A stretch of DNA of 64,000 nt from Halocalculus aciditolerans (lineage in GTDB: Archaea > Halobacteriota > Halobacteria > Halobacteriales > Halobacteriaceae): positions 62,001-126,000 of the forward strand of contig NZ_BMPG01000004.1 in the NCBI RefSeq assembly GCF_014647475.1, in the 5' to 3' direction. The position numbers and the translations under genes are program-made. Positions 16,594 to 24,728 of this stretch are shown piece by piece (within the stretch, counting starts at the first letter, position 1; every line of letters starts with the position of its first letter). The notes under the pieces are model-generated. The model searched no databases and was not told where the DNA came from. It saw only the letters and a program-made list of their open reading frames with translations.

Positions 16594-18501
16594 ATGAGTA
16601 CGACCCCACTCGAACGCGTTCGAGCCGACATTGAGGCTGAGACTCCCGACGACATCGACATCTCCAGGGTGACCTTCGAGGGCCCGGAGCTCATCATCTA
16701 CAGCAGCACGCCGGAGAAGTTCGCGGCGCGGAGCGGGCTCATCGGCGAGCTCGCCGGAACAGTGAGAAAGCGCATCACGGTGCGTCCGGCGGAGGGCGCG
16801 CAGGCGAGTCCGGCGGAGGCGAAGCCGAAGATCGTGGAGATGATTCCGGAGGACGCGGGCATCACGAACCTCCAGTTCTACCCGGAGACCGGGGAAGTGC
16901 TCATCGAGGCGGAGAAACCCGGACTCGTTATCGGGCGGCACGCGAGCACGCTGCGCGACATCCAGCAGGAGGTCGGGTGGACGCCGGAGGTGCTGCGGAC
17001 GCCGCCGATGGAGTCCTCGACGGTCGACAACGTCCGGAAGTTCCTCTTGGAGAACCGCGACGAGCGCCGGGAGTTCCTCGAGCGGACGGGCGAGCAGATT
17101 CACCGCGAGCCGATGCACGAGACGGACTACGTCCGAATCACGACGCTCGGCTGCTGTCGCGAAGTCGGGCGCGCGAGCTTCATCCTCAACACGCCCGAGT
17201 CCCGCATTCTCGTCGACTGCGGCGACAAACCCGGCGCGGAGGGCGAAGTCCCCTACCTCCAGTTGGAGGAGGCGAACCCGATCGCGAACCTCGACGCGGT
17301 CGTGCTCACGCACGCGCACCTCGACCACTCCGCGCTCCTCCCGCTCCTCTTCAAGTACGGCTACGACGGCCCCGTCTACACGACGCAGGCGACGCGCGAC
17401 CTGATGGGCCTCCTCCAGCTCGACTACCTCGACGTCGCCTCGAAGGAGGGGCGGACGCCGCCCTACGAGTCCGAGATGGTCAGAGAGGAGCTCAAGCACA
17501 CGATTCCGCTCGACTACGGCGACGTGACGGACATCGCGCCCGACGTGAAACTCACGTTCCACAACGCCGGGCACATCCTCGGGAGCGCGGTGTGTCACTT
17601 CCACGTCGGCGACGGCTTCCACAACGTCGTCTTCAGCGGCGACATCCACTACGAGGACACCCGCCTCTTCAACGGCGCGGTGAACGACTTCCCGCGCGCC
17701 GAGACGCTCGTCATGGAGTCCACGTACGGGAAGCGGAACGACCACCAGACCGACCAGGAGGAGTCCGAAGAGAAACTCCTCGACCTCATCCAAGAGACGC
17801 ACGACGAGGGCGGGCAGGTCGTCATCCCCGCGTTCGCCGTCGGCCGCAGTCAGGAGCTCATGCTCGTCCTGGAGGAGGCGATGCGGGAGGGGGAGATTCC
17901 GACGATGCCCATCTACCTCGACGGGATGATTCGGGAGGCGACGGCGATTCACACGGCGTATCCAGAGTTCCTCCGTGACGGTCTCCGAGACCGCATCCTC
18001 CACGAGGACGAGAACCCCTTCCTCGCCGACCAGTTCCAGCAGGTCGACGGCGGGCGGGAGATGCGCGAGGACATCGCGGGCGACGACCCCTGCGTCATCC
18101 TCTCCACGTCCGGGATGGTCACCGGCGGCCCCATCATGGGGTGGCTGGAACTCCTCGGCGGCGACCCGGAGAACACGATGATCTTCGTCGGCTACCAGGC
18201 GCAGGGGACGCTCGGGCGGAGCATTCAGAGCGGGCGACGAGAGATCCCGTTCAGCGACCGCGGCAGCCGCACCAAGCAGTTGACGCTGCGGTTCGACGTC
18301 GAGTCCGTCAGCGGGTTCTCCGGGCACGCCGACCGCGGCGGCCTGATGGGGTTCGTCGAGACGATGCATCCGCGCCCGGAGAAGATCCTGTGCGTTCACG
18401 GCGACGAGGACGCCACCGACCAGTTCTCCTCGGCGCTCTACCAGGAGTTCAACGTCCGGACGCACGCCCCGAAGAACACCGAGACCTTCCGCCTCGACTA
18501 G
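16594..18501 (+). CDS. beta-CASP ribonuclease aCPSF1 / transcription termination factor FttA
   Basis: 635 residues. Two N-terminal KH-type domains (about 1-145, with GLVIGRHASTLRDIQQEVGW) precede a metallo-beta-lactamase core (THAHLDHSALLP near 238-249; NAGHILGSAVCHFH; FSGDIHYEDT) and the beta-CASP insert with VIPAFAVGRSQELM; the last zinc-site part is SGHADRGG and CVHGDED. This is the universal archaeal RNase that cleaves nascent RNA and terminates transcription. Full length for the family. Apparently monocistronic with a long leader. Confidence 0.95.
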   Translation: MSTTPLERVRADIEAETPDDIDISRVTFEGPELIIYSSTPEKFAARSGLIGELAGTVRKRITVRPAEGAQASPAEAKPKIVEMIPEDAGITNLQFYPETGEVLIEAEKPGLVIGRHASTLRDIQQEVGWTPEVLRTPPMESSTVDNVRKFLLENRDERREFLERTGEQIHREPMHETDYVRITTLGCCREVGRASFILNTPESRILVDCGDKPGAEGEVPYLQLEEANPIANLDAVVLTHAHLDHSALLPLLFKYGYDGPVYTTQATRDLMGLLQLDYLDVASKEGRTPPYESEMVREELKHTIPLDYGDVTDIAPDVKLTFHNAGHILGSAVCHFHVGDGFHNVVFSGDIHYEDTRLFNGAVNDFPRAETLVMESTYGKRNDHQTDQEESEEKLLDLIQETHDEGGQVVIPAFAVGRSQELMLVLEEAMREGEIPTMPIYLDGMIREATAIHTAYPEFLRDGLRDRILHEDENPFLADQFQQVDGGREMREDIAGDDPCVILSTSGMVTGGPIMGWLELLGGDPENTMIFVGYQAQGTLGRSIQSGRREIPFSDRGSRTKQLTLRFDVESVSGFSGHADRGGLMGFVETMHPRPEKILCVHGDEDATDQFSSALYQEFNVRTHAPKNTETFRLD

Positions 18502-18558
18502 CGGGTGACGGGTTCGGCGAACCGAACGTTTTCCGCGCGCGACCCCCGATTTTCGCGT

Positions 18559-18759
18559 ATGGCTCTCGACGGAATCCGTGAGCGCGTGGTCTTTCTCGGG
18601 GGGAAAGCCGTCGGCGTCGACTGCCCGCACTGCTCGTTCGCGGGGCGCGACGCGCCGCTCGACCCGGGCGTGTTCGACGCAGTCACCTGCCCGGAGTGCG
18701 GCGGCGTCGTGCTCACCGAAGCGGAAAAAGCCGAGCTTCGGCGAGCCGGGAAGCTCTAG
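18559..18759 (+). CDS. small zinc-ribbon protein
   Basis: 66 residues with two Cys pairs, DCPHCSF and TCPECGG, spaced 22 residues apart, forming a rubredoxin-type zinc knuckle. It begins 57 nt after aCPSF1 with an ATG at 18559 and ends convergent with the antiporter gene (2 nt between stops). Function unknown; nucleic-acid contact is possible. Confidence 0.75.
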   Translation: MALDGIRERVVFLGGKAVGVDCPHCSFAGRDAPLDPGVFDAVTCPECGGVVLTEAEKAELRRAGKL

Positions 18760-18760
18760 C

Positions 18761-20629
18761 TCAGGAGTGGAGGTCGGGGTGGCACTGGTCGAGCGCCTCG
18801 TGAACGGCGTCGCGGCGGCCGAGGAGCGTGAGGTGGTCGCCGTGTTCGAGCGTGTGCTCGGGTTTCGGGAGTTCGGAGTTGCCGTCGCGGCTGACGAGCG
18901 CGACGAGGACGCCGTCCGGGAGTTCCTGGTCGAGGTCGGCGATGGTCTTCCCGATGAGGGCGTCGGCGGTGACCTCGATCTCTTGGACGTCGCCGCTGCG
19001 GCCGAGTTCCGTCATCCACTCGGAGAGCGCGGGGCGCTCGATGGCGTTGTCCATCGACTGCGCGATGGAGTCGTCGGCGGCGATGGCGCGGACGCCGAGG
19101 TCCTCGAAGGCGGCGGCGTTCCGCGCGTTGTTCACGCGGGAGATGACAGAGTCGACGCCGAACTCGGACTTGCCGAGTTGCGCGACGAGGAGGTTCGCGT
19201 CGTCGTCTTCGGTCGCGGCGGCGACGATTTTCGCGTTCTCCGCGCCGGCCGCGCGCAAGACGCCGGTGTCCGTGCCGTCGCCGTGGTGGACGGTGAACCC
19301 CTCGTTCCGCGCGACTTCGACCTGTGATTGGTCGGCGTCGATGAGAATGACGTTTTCGCCACGGTCCTCCAGTCGTTTGGCGAGGCCTTGACCGACACGG
19401 CCCGCGCCGACGATGATAACGCGCATTGGGAGTATGTTGAGTGCTTCCGCGATGTGTCTGGCGAACCCGCCCTGCAGGACGACCGTCGAGAGAATGACGA
19501 GGAAGACGGTGCCGACGAGCGTCGTCGCCGCGGCCGGGTTCGTCGCTTGGAGTTCGAGCGCGAAGAGCGTCGCGACCGAGGCGGGAATGATGCCGCGGGG
19601 GCCGACGGCGCTCATGAAGACGCGCTCGTTGAACGTGAACCGCTGGCCGTGCGTGCTGAGGAGCACGGCGACGGGACGGATCACGAGAATGACGGCGGCG
19701 ACGACGGCGACGCCGCCGAGGCCGAGCGTGAGGAGGTCGTCGAAGGAGAGGAGGGAGGCGAGCGAGATGAAGACGAAGGAGAGGACGATGAGCGTGATGT
19801 CGCCTTTGAACGACTCGATCTCTTCCTCGTAGGGGAGGTCGGCGTTCCCGAGGAGGAGACCGGCGACCGCGGTCGCGGCGATGCCGGCCTCGGAGGCGAG
19901 CGTCTGCGCGATGACGTAGGTCGCGAGCGCGCCGACGAGGATGACGAGGCGGGAGTGCCGGACGGCGTTCGACGCGGAGAAGTTCAGATTCGTGAGCGCG
20001 TACCAGAGAACGCCGGCGGCGAGCGCGCCGACGAGCACGCCGATGCCGAGTCGGGAGAAGAACGCCTCGACGAGGAAGGCGGGGCTGGTGTTGCCGGTGA
20101 GGACGATTTCGAACACCGCGATGGCGAGGAGCGCGGCGGTGACGTCGTTGATGATACCCTCCGTCTCCAGGGCCGCGCCGACGCGGTCCCTGACGGGGAC
20201 GACGTCGAGGATGGGCGCGATGACGGTCGGCCCGGTGGCGATGAGGAGCGCGGAGATGAGGAAGGCGAGCGGCCACGACGCGCCGAGCGCGAAGTGCACG
20301 GTCACCGCGGTCCCGAGGAGCACGACGGCGGCACCGACCGTCACGAGCCGGAAGGTCTCGCGCGGCGTCTGCCGGAGCTTCGAGAGCTTCAGGTGGAACG
20401 CGCCTTCGAAGATGATAATCGCGACCGAGAGGCCGACGATGGCCGAGAGCGGGTCGGGGCCGCCGAACGCGGACAGCCCGACGAGGCCGAGGCCCTCCGG
20501 GCCGACGATGATGCCGGAGGCGATGAGGAAGAGGACGCTCGGAATCTGGAAGCGGTCGGCGAGGAGCTGGGAGAGGACGCCGAGGCCGAGGATGACGACG
20601 ACGACGCTGAGGATGCCGGTCGCGCTCAT
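18761..20629 (-). CDS. cation:proton antiporter with TrkA-N and TrkA-C domains
   Basis: 622 residues. An N-terminal CPA-type membrane domain of about twelve helices (PSVLFLIASGIIVGPEGLGL at 30-49; ATGPTVIAPILDVVPVRD, the unwound-helix region; VGPRGIIPASVATLFALELQ) is followed by a Rossmann RCK domain starting MRVIIVGAGRVGQGLAKRLE (about 401) and a TrkA-C domain (about 535-610). The nucleotide-binding part probably gates Na+ or K+ exchange for H+. Alone in its transcription unit. Confidence 0.9.
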   Translation of the reverse strand: MSATGILSVVVVILGLGVLSQLLADRFQIPSVLFLIASGIIVGPEGLGLVGLSAFGGPDPLSAIVGLSVAIIIFEGAFHLKLSKLRQTPRETFRLVTVGAAVVLLGTAVTVHFALGASWPLAFLISALLIATGPTVIAPILDVVPVRDRVGAALETEGIINDVTAALLAIAVFEIVLTGNTSPAFLVEAFFSRLGIGVLVGALAAGVLWYALTNLNFSASNAVRHSRLVILVGALATYVIAQTLASEAGIAATAVAGLLLGNADLPYEEEIESFKGDITLIVLSFVFISLASLLSFDDLLTLGLGGVAVVAAVILVIRPVAVLLSTHGQRFTFNERVFMSAVGPRGIIPASVATLFALELQATNPAAATTLVGTVFLVILSTVVLQGGFARHIAEALNILPMRVIIVGAGRVGQGLAKRLEDRGENVILIDADQSQVEVARNEGFTVHHGDGTDTGVLRAAGAENAKIVAAATEDDDANLLVAQLGKSEFGVDSVISRVNNARNAAAFEDLGVRAIAADDSIAQSMDNAIERPALSEWMTELGRSGDVQEIEVTADALIGKTIADLDQELPDGVLVALVSRDGNSELPKPEHTLEHGDHLTLLGRRDAVHEALDQCHPDLHS

Positions 20630-20873
20630 CGGGGCGGCCCTCCGTGCGGCAGGCTGCCGGGCAGCGAGGTGCGGTGCGTCCGCGCGCGGTCCGGCGTGCG
20701 CCGAACGCGTGCCGCCTCACGCGACTCGCGGCCGAGCGACCGGCGGGCGTCGAGGCGGCGCGCGAGCCGCGATTTGTGGGGTGATTGTGTGTGGCGTCCG
20801 TTCGAGCTGGGTCGGCGTGTGAATCGGCGATTGTGAGGCATTGTGATCGGTGAGAAGACGAGGGGGCGACGAG

Positions 20874-20975
20874 TCAGTCGCGCGTCGGCTCTTCGAGCCG
20901 GCCGAGCGAGGCGTCGTCGCTCACGCCGGTCGAGGCGGCGAGCGTGCCGGTTTCGTCGGAACCCTCGAACCCCAT
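20874..20975 (-). CDS. possible 33-codon small protein
   Basis: A short acidic frame beginning MGFEGSDETGTLAASTG. A TATA-like gcttaacc sits about 30 bp upstream of the ATG, and gtata-aca-tatac, a perfect small inverted repeat, lies directly before it, which suggests real leaderless transcription. No family recognised. It is directly downstream of the KaiC-like gene on the same strand. Low certainty. Confidence 0.35.
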   Translation of the reverse strand: MGFEGSDETGTLAASTGVSDDASLGRLEEPTRD

Positions 20976-21006
20976 GTATATGTTATACGTATCCTACTGG
21001 TTAAGC

Positions 21007-21843
21007 TTACTCCCTCTGGTCGACGGTTACCCGGCGGCCGTCGCCGGAATCGTCGATGCGGACGAGCGTATCGACGGTCGAGCGAATCGCCTCCAGCGAC
21101 GCGCTCGAACACCGGTCCACGTCGAGCGTGAACACCTGCGGCGTCGTCTCCAGCTGGCGGCGGCAGAGCGCCAGAAGGCGGGAGACGGCCCGAACGGAGG
21201 TCTCGGCGAGGAGCTCCTCCAGCGAGTGAACGACGAGCGTCGAGTCGCCGTCGAAGCGTGCGATGACGTCGTCCACGGTGAGGAAGAGGGAGGTGTAGTC
21301 GCGGACGGTCGGGAGCGAATGGACGGGCGTCGCCGCGTACGGGTCGCTGTCGGCCGCGTCCTCGACGTCCACCTGGACGACGCCGAGGCGGCTGTCGGCG
21401 AGCAGCCGGTCGAAGTCCCGCGCGACGCGGTCGGCCGAATAGTCGGTAGAGACGACACAACACCCCGTCGCCGGTCGGAGTTCGTAGCCCGCGAGGAAGG
21501 CGAGGCCGACGTCCCACGCGTACGAGCGGTCGTCCGCGGCGACGACGAGCTGGCCGGGCGGGCGCTCCAGGTGCCGTTCGAGATACTCCGCGTCGTGGAA
21601 CGCGCGCCGCGTGAACTCGCCGCGACTCGTCTCCGAGCGGGGGCGAACGTCGGAATCGTGACCGTGAGAGGCGGCCGTCGGGCGGTTTCGGGACACGAGA
21701 AATCGGGGAACGGCGGGACCGTTCCCCCACAGGACGACTCGACCGATGTCGGCGGACGGCGCGGCGCGGAGCCACGCGCTCGCGTGCGTCCAGCCGACCC
21801 CGATAGCTCGTGGCTGACCACGACGCCATCGGACGGGGTACAT
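21007..21843 (-). CDS. KaiC/RecA-like protein without Walker A (DUF7504-like), start uncertain
   Basis: 278 residues from the ATG at 21843, or 229 from a GTG at 21696 that removes a poorly conserved N-terminus. The conserved-looking part has a strand GQLVVAADDRSYAW, then CCVVSTDYSADRVARDFDRL, a Walker-B-like STLVVHSLEELL and a final VFTLDVDRC...DTLVRID. This resembles the inactive RecA-like proteins that haloarchaea encode near signal transduction genes. No nucleotide-binding loop is visible. An AT-rich stretch at 21890-21960 is the probable promoter. Confidence 0.5.
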   Translation of the reverse strand: MYPVRWRRGQPRAIGVGWTHASAWLRAAPSADIGRVVLWGNGPAVPRFLVSRNRPTAASHGHDSDVRPRSETSRGEFTRRAFHDAEYLERHLERPPGQLVVAADDRSYAWDVGLAFLAGYELRPATGCCVVSTDYSADRVARDFDRLLADSRLGVVQVDVEDAADSDPYAATPVHSLPTVRDYTSLFLTVDDVIARFDGDSTLVVHSLEELLAETSVRAVSRLLALCRRQLETTPQVFTLDVDRCSSASLEAIRSTVDTLVRIDDSGDGRRVTVDQRE

Positions 21844-22023
21844 TCCCAGCGGACCGGGAATTGACTGCGTGTACGAACGCCGACGAGTTAACTCTTTCCC
21901 ACCAATCGGAATTTGATTCCGATATTCGACGTCGAACCGACAAAATACACCGATTAATTGGCTGTTCGTCCACAAATGAGGAGATGGAGTGCTCAATGTC
22001 CGAGCGTCGTCGTCGAGTGGTCG

Positions 22024-22584
22024 TTAGACGACGCTGACCGCGCCGTGGAAGAGGCCGATGGTGATGAGGAGGCGGCCGAGGCTGCCGACGAAGGTGGCGA
22101 CGGCGAATTTGACGTAGCTGCGTTCGAGGATGGCGAAGGCGTAGATGGAGACGGTGTCGGGGAAGAACGGCACGCAGAGCGCGATAGCGAGGCCGCCGTA
22201 GCCGTACCGCTGGGCGAGACTGACCGAGCGGCGTTCGGACCACGCGAGGACGTTCCAGCGCGAGCGGCGGAGCCACCGAGTGATGGGGCCGGACTCCTTG
22301 ACTTCCTGGCCGATGTGGAAGGCGAAGACGCTGCCGGCGGCTTTCCCGAGCGCGCTGACGAGCATGACGGTGGCGAGGTTACCGTTCCCGCCGAGGCCGA
22401 CATCGATGGGGGCGAGGAGGACGACTTCGCTGGGGCCGGGGAGGGCGAAGGCGATGAGGAAGGAGTAGCCGAGGACGAGGCCGAGGCCGGGCCAGCCGGT
22501 CGCGGACTCGACGAGCGCCCGGAGGCCGCCGAAGAGGGAGGCGACGTCGACGCCGAGGGCGGAGGGGAGGAAGAGCGCGAGCAT
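22024..22584 (-). CDS. VTT/SNARE-associated (DedA-like, YqaA) membrane protein
   Basis: 186 residues, about five helices. The family core is GYSFLIAFALPGPSEVVLLAP (re-entrant region) and ALGKAAGSVFAFHIGQEVK. DedA-like proteins act in membrane lipid handling or ion homeostasis. The start abuts the GtrA gene stop, so it is the last of three tightly packed genes. Confidence 0.82.
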   Translation of the reverse strand: MLALFLPSALGVDVASLFGGLRALVESATGWPGLGLVLGYSFLIAFALPGPSEVVLLAPIDVGLGGNGNLATVMLVSALGKAAGSVFAFHIGQEVKESGPITRWLRRSRWNVLAWSERRSVSLAQRYGYGGLAIALCVPFFPDTVSIYAFAILERSYVKFAVATFVGSLGRLLITIGLFHGAVSVV

Positions 22585-23016
22585 CTAGAGGCTCCGCCCC
22601 CACGTCCAGTAGGTGTCGAGGGCGTAGCGATAGAAGCCGCTGACGACGATGGCGGCGGCGTTCGCGGGGAGGTAGGTGATGCCGCGCAGTTCGACGAGGG
22701 CGGCGAGCACGGCGAGCTGGATGGGGACGGCGGTGCCGCGGACGAGGTTCGTCTTCGCGAGCCCGCGGAGGTACTCGTAGGTCCCGGAGTGTCGGACGGC
22801 CCGGAACGTCCACGCGTTGTTGAGGACGTAGGAGAGGACGATGGTGAACTCGATGGCGAGCACCGCGCCGACGAGGTAGTCGAGGCCGCCGGCCTCGATG
22901 AGCGCCCAGAGGACGACCATCTGGACGCCGGCGGTGAAGATGCCGACGAGGACGAAGCGGCGGAGCTGCTGTGAGAACGTCCCGTCGTAGAGGTAGCGGA
23001 GGAGTCGCTGGACCAT
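22585..23016 (-). CDS. GtrA-like membrane protein
   Basis: 143 residues with four helices: FVLVGIFTAGVQMVVLWALI, LVGAVLAIEFTIVLSYVLNN, then AWTF, a third around VPIQLAVLAAL and a fourth ending FYRYALDTYWTWG. GtrA family proteins are proposed flippases for lipid-linked sugars. It sits between the sulfatase-like enzyme and the VTT protein with no intergenic base on either side, so it is translationally coupled in an envelope operon. Confidence 0.87.
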   Translation of the reverse strand: MVQRLLRYLYDGTFSQQLRRFVLVGIFTAGVQMVVLWALIEAGGLDYLVGAVLAIEFTIVLSYVLNNAWTFRAVRHSGTYEYLRGLAKTNLVRGTAVPIQLAVLAALVELRGITYLPANAAAIVVSGFYRYALDTYWTWGRSL

Positions 23017-24444
23017 CTAGCGGTACCCCAGCGCTTCGAGGCGCGCTTCGAGGTCGGCGTCGGTCGAGGCGGCCGCCGCGTCCGCGCCGTGGCGGCGAAT
23101 CCGGTCGGCGTGCTCGGCGGCGATGGCGCGGAAGGAGTCGATGCGTCGGGCTTCCTCGGGCGTCGGATTCGCGGCGCGGTCGGCCTGCTGGTCGGGGTCG
23201 GACGGCCGGTGGTAGAGCGCTTCGTCACCGTTCGCCGTGTTCCGGATGTACGTCCAGTCGTGGTCGCGGACGCTGACGAGGAGGTCGCCGTCGTCGAGCG
23301 AGCGCGGGATGGGCTGGAGGGTGACGTCGTCGCCGCGGACGGCGACGGAGACCACGGGCGCTTCGCTCGGGGTGTCGCCGGCGACGACGGTGGGGACGAG
23401 GGAGTTCCCGCGCCACGCGTCGGGCGCGCGGACGTCGAGGAGGTCGGCGACGGTGGGCGGGACGGCGTCGAGGCCGACGTGCTGGTCGACGCGCCGGGCG
23501 TCGGCACCGGGGACGTCGACGATGAGGGGGACGTTGATGAGTTCGTCGTAGAGCTTCGGGTAGTGGGCGAGGTGGCCGTGTTCCTGGAACTCTTCGCCGT
23601 GGTCGCCGGCGACGACGACCGCGGTGTCGTCGCGGACGCCGGTCTCGGCGAGGGTGTCGAGGAGGCGGCCGACGCTGGCGTCGACCTGGCGGGCGGCGGC
23701 CTGATAGAGGGTGCGGAGTTCGGCGAGCGTGCGGTCGTTGACGCTGAGGCCGAGGCCCGTGCGGGTGTGGGCGTGGAGCATTCGATGCGTGCCGAAGCGG
23801 CCGTCGGAGACCTCGCGGATGTAGCGGGGCGCGGGGACGTACGGAGTGTGGGTGTCCATGTAGTGCACCCAGAGGAAGAACGGCTCGGTGGCGTTCTCGA
23901 CGAACTCGGTGGCGGCGTGTTCGACGTCGAACATCCGGGAGGCGTCGAGGAAGGGGCGTTCGTCGGTGTCGCCGCGGAGGCGCGCGCCGAGGCGGCGGGC
24001 GGGCGTGCCGGCGAGCTGGAGCCAGGCTTCGACGGTCGGGTGGGTCGCGAGGAAGCGACTGTAGAGGCCGCTGCCGACGCGCGTGACGAAGGAGTCGAAG
24101 GTATCGAATCCGTCGTCGTACCCCCAGTGGCGAGTGAGGAAGCCGTTCGCGGCGTTAAAACCACCGGTAGCGATGCCGGCGTCGGAGAGTTCGCGGGCGA
24201 GCGTCGGCGACTCGGTGACGCCGATGCTGCCGGTGTCGGCGAACACGGGGCGTGACGCGAGAATCGACGGGAAGGAGAAGGGCGTCCAGTTCCCGTTCGC
24301 GAAGGCGTTCTCGAAGACGGTCCCGCGTTCGGCGAGACCGTCGATGACTGGCGTGTGTCGGTCCGCGTCGTACGCGCCGACGGCGTCGGCGCGGAGCGAG
24401 TCGACGGTCACCAGCACGACGTTCGAGGGGGTGGCTCCAGACAT
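23017..24444 (-). CDS. sulfatase / phosphotransferase-like alkaline phosphatase superfamily enzyme
   Basis: 475 residues. The metal site begins VLVTVDSLRADAVGAYD (Asp-17 region); the nucleophile segment is NWTPFSFPSILASR and the C-terminal site is VVVAGDHGEEFQEHGH. The nucleophile position holds Thr/Ser, not the Cys of formylglycine sulfatases, so a phosphoester or phospho-group transferase is as likely as a sulfatase. The ATG at 24442-24444 is preferred to a GTG 9 nt upstream. First gene of the three-gene envelope operon. Confidence 0.82.
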   Translation of the reverse strand: MSGATPSNVVLVTVDSLRADAVGAYDADRHTPVIDGLAERGTVFENAFANGNWTPFSFPSILASRPVFADTGSIGVTESPTLARELSDAGIATGGFNAANGFLTRHWGYDDGFDTFDSFVTRVGSGLYSRFLATHPTVEAWLQLAGTPARRLGARLRGDTDERPFLDASRMFDVEHAATEFVENATEPFFLWVHYMDTHTPYVPAPRYIREVSDGRFGTHRMLHAHTRTGLGLSVNDRTLAELRTLYQAAARQVDASVGRLLDTLAETGVRDDTAVVVAGDHGEEFQEHGHLAHYPKLYDELINVPLIVDVPGADARRVDQHVGLDAVPPTVADLLDVRAPDAWRGNSLVPTVVAGDTPSEAPVVSVAVRGDDVTLQPIPRSLDDGDLLVSVRDHDWTYIRNTANGDEALYHRPSDPDQQADRAANPTPEEARRIDSFRAIAAEHADRIRRHGADAAAASTDADLEARLEALGYR

Positions 24445-24625
24445 GGTGAACACGGTTCGGGGCAGCGCGCTGCCCGAGAGTCCGTTCGATTATTGTCGAT
24501 ACTAGCCGCTCAGTCAGACTTAGCGGTTGTGGTGAGCCGTCTAGTCGCCGACAGAACCCGGTCGCGCCGGCGAGCGCGACGCCCCCACGTCGACCGCGAG
24601 CGTGACCGAGAACGCGCACGATCAC

Positions 24626-24705
24626 CAGTCGAGTTATTAATTCTCTCGCTGAGAGTGGCAATCTTTGGCAGTACTGGCGGCGAGCGTAGCAGTCGAGTTA
24701 ATAAC
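24626..24705. repeat. direct repeat in the divergent promoter region (cagtcgagttaNtaa)
   Basis: cagtcgagttattaa (24626-24640) and cagtcgagttaataac (24690-24705), 64 bp apart. The right copy contains the TATA-like element of the P-type ATPase gene, about 27 bp before its ATG; the left copy may be a second regulator site or the leftward promoter. Operator function is inferred. Confidence 0.45.
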
Positions 24706-24728
24706 GGTGGTGCGTCTAGAGACACGTA

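Noticed and set aside
16405-18630. 741-codon frame on the minus strand
   Set aside because: Antisense shadow of aCPSF1.
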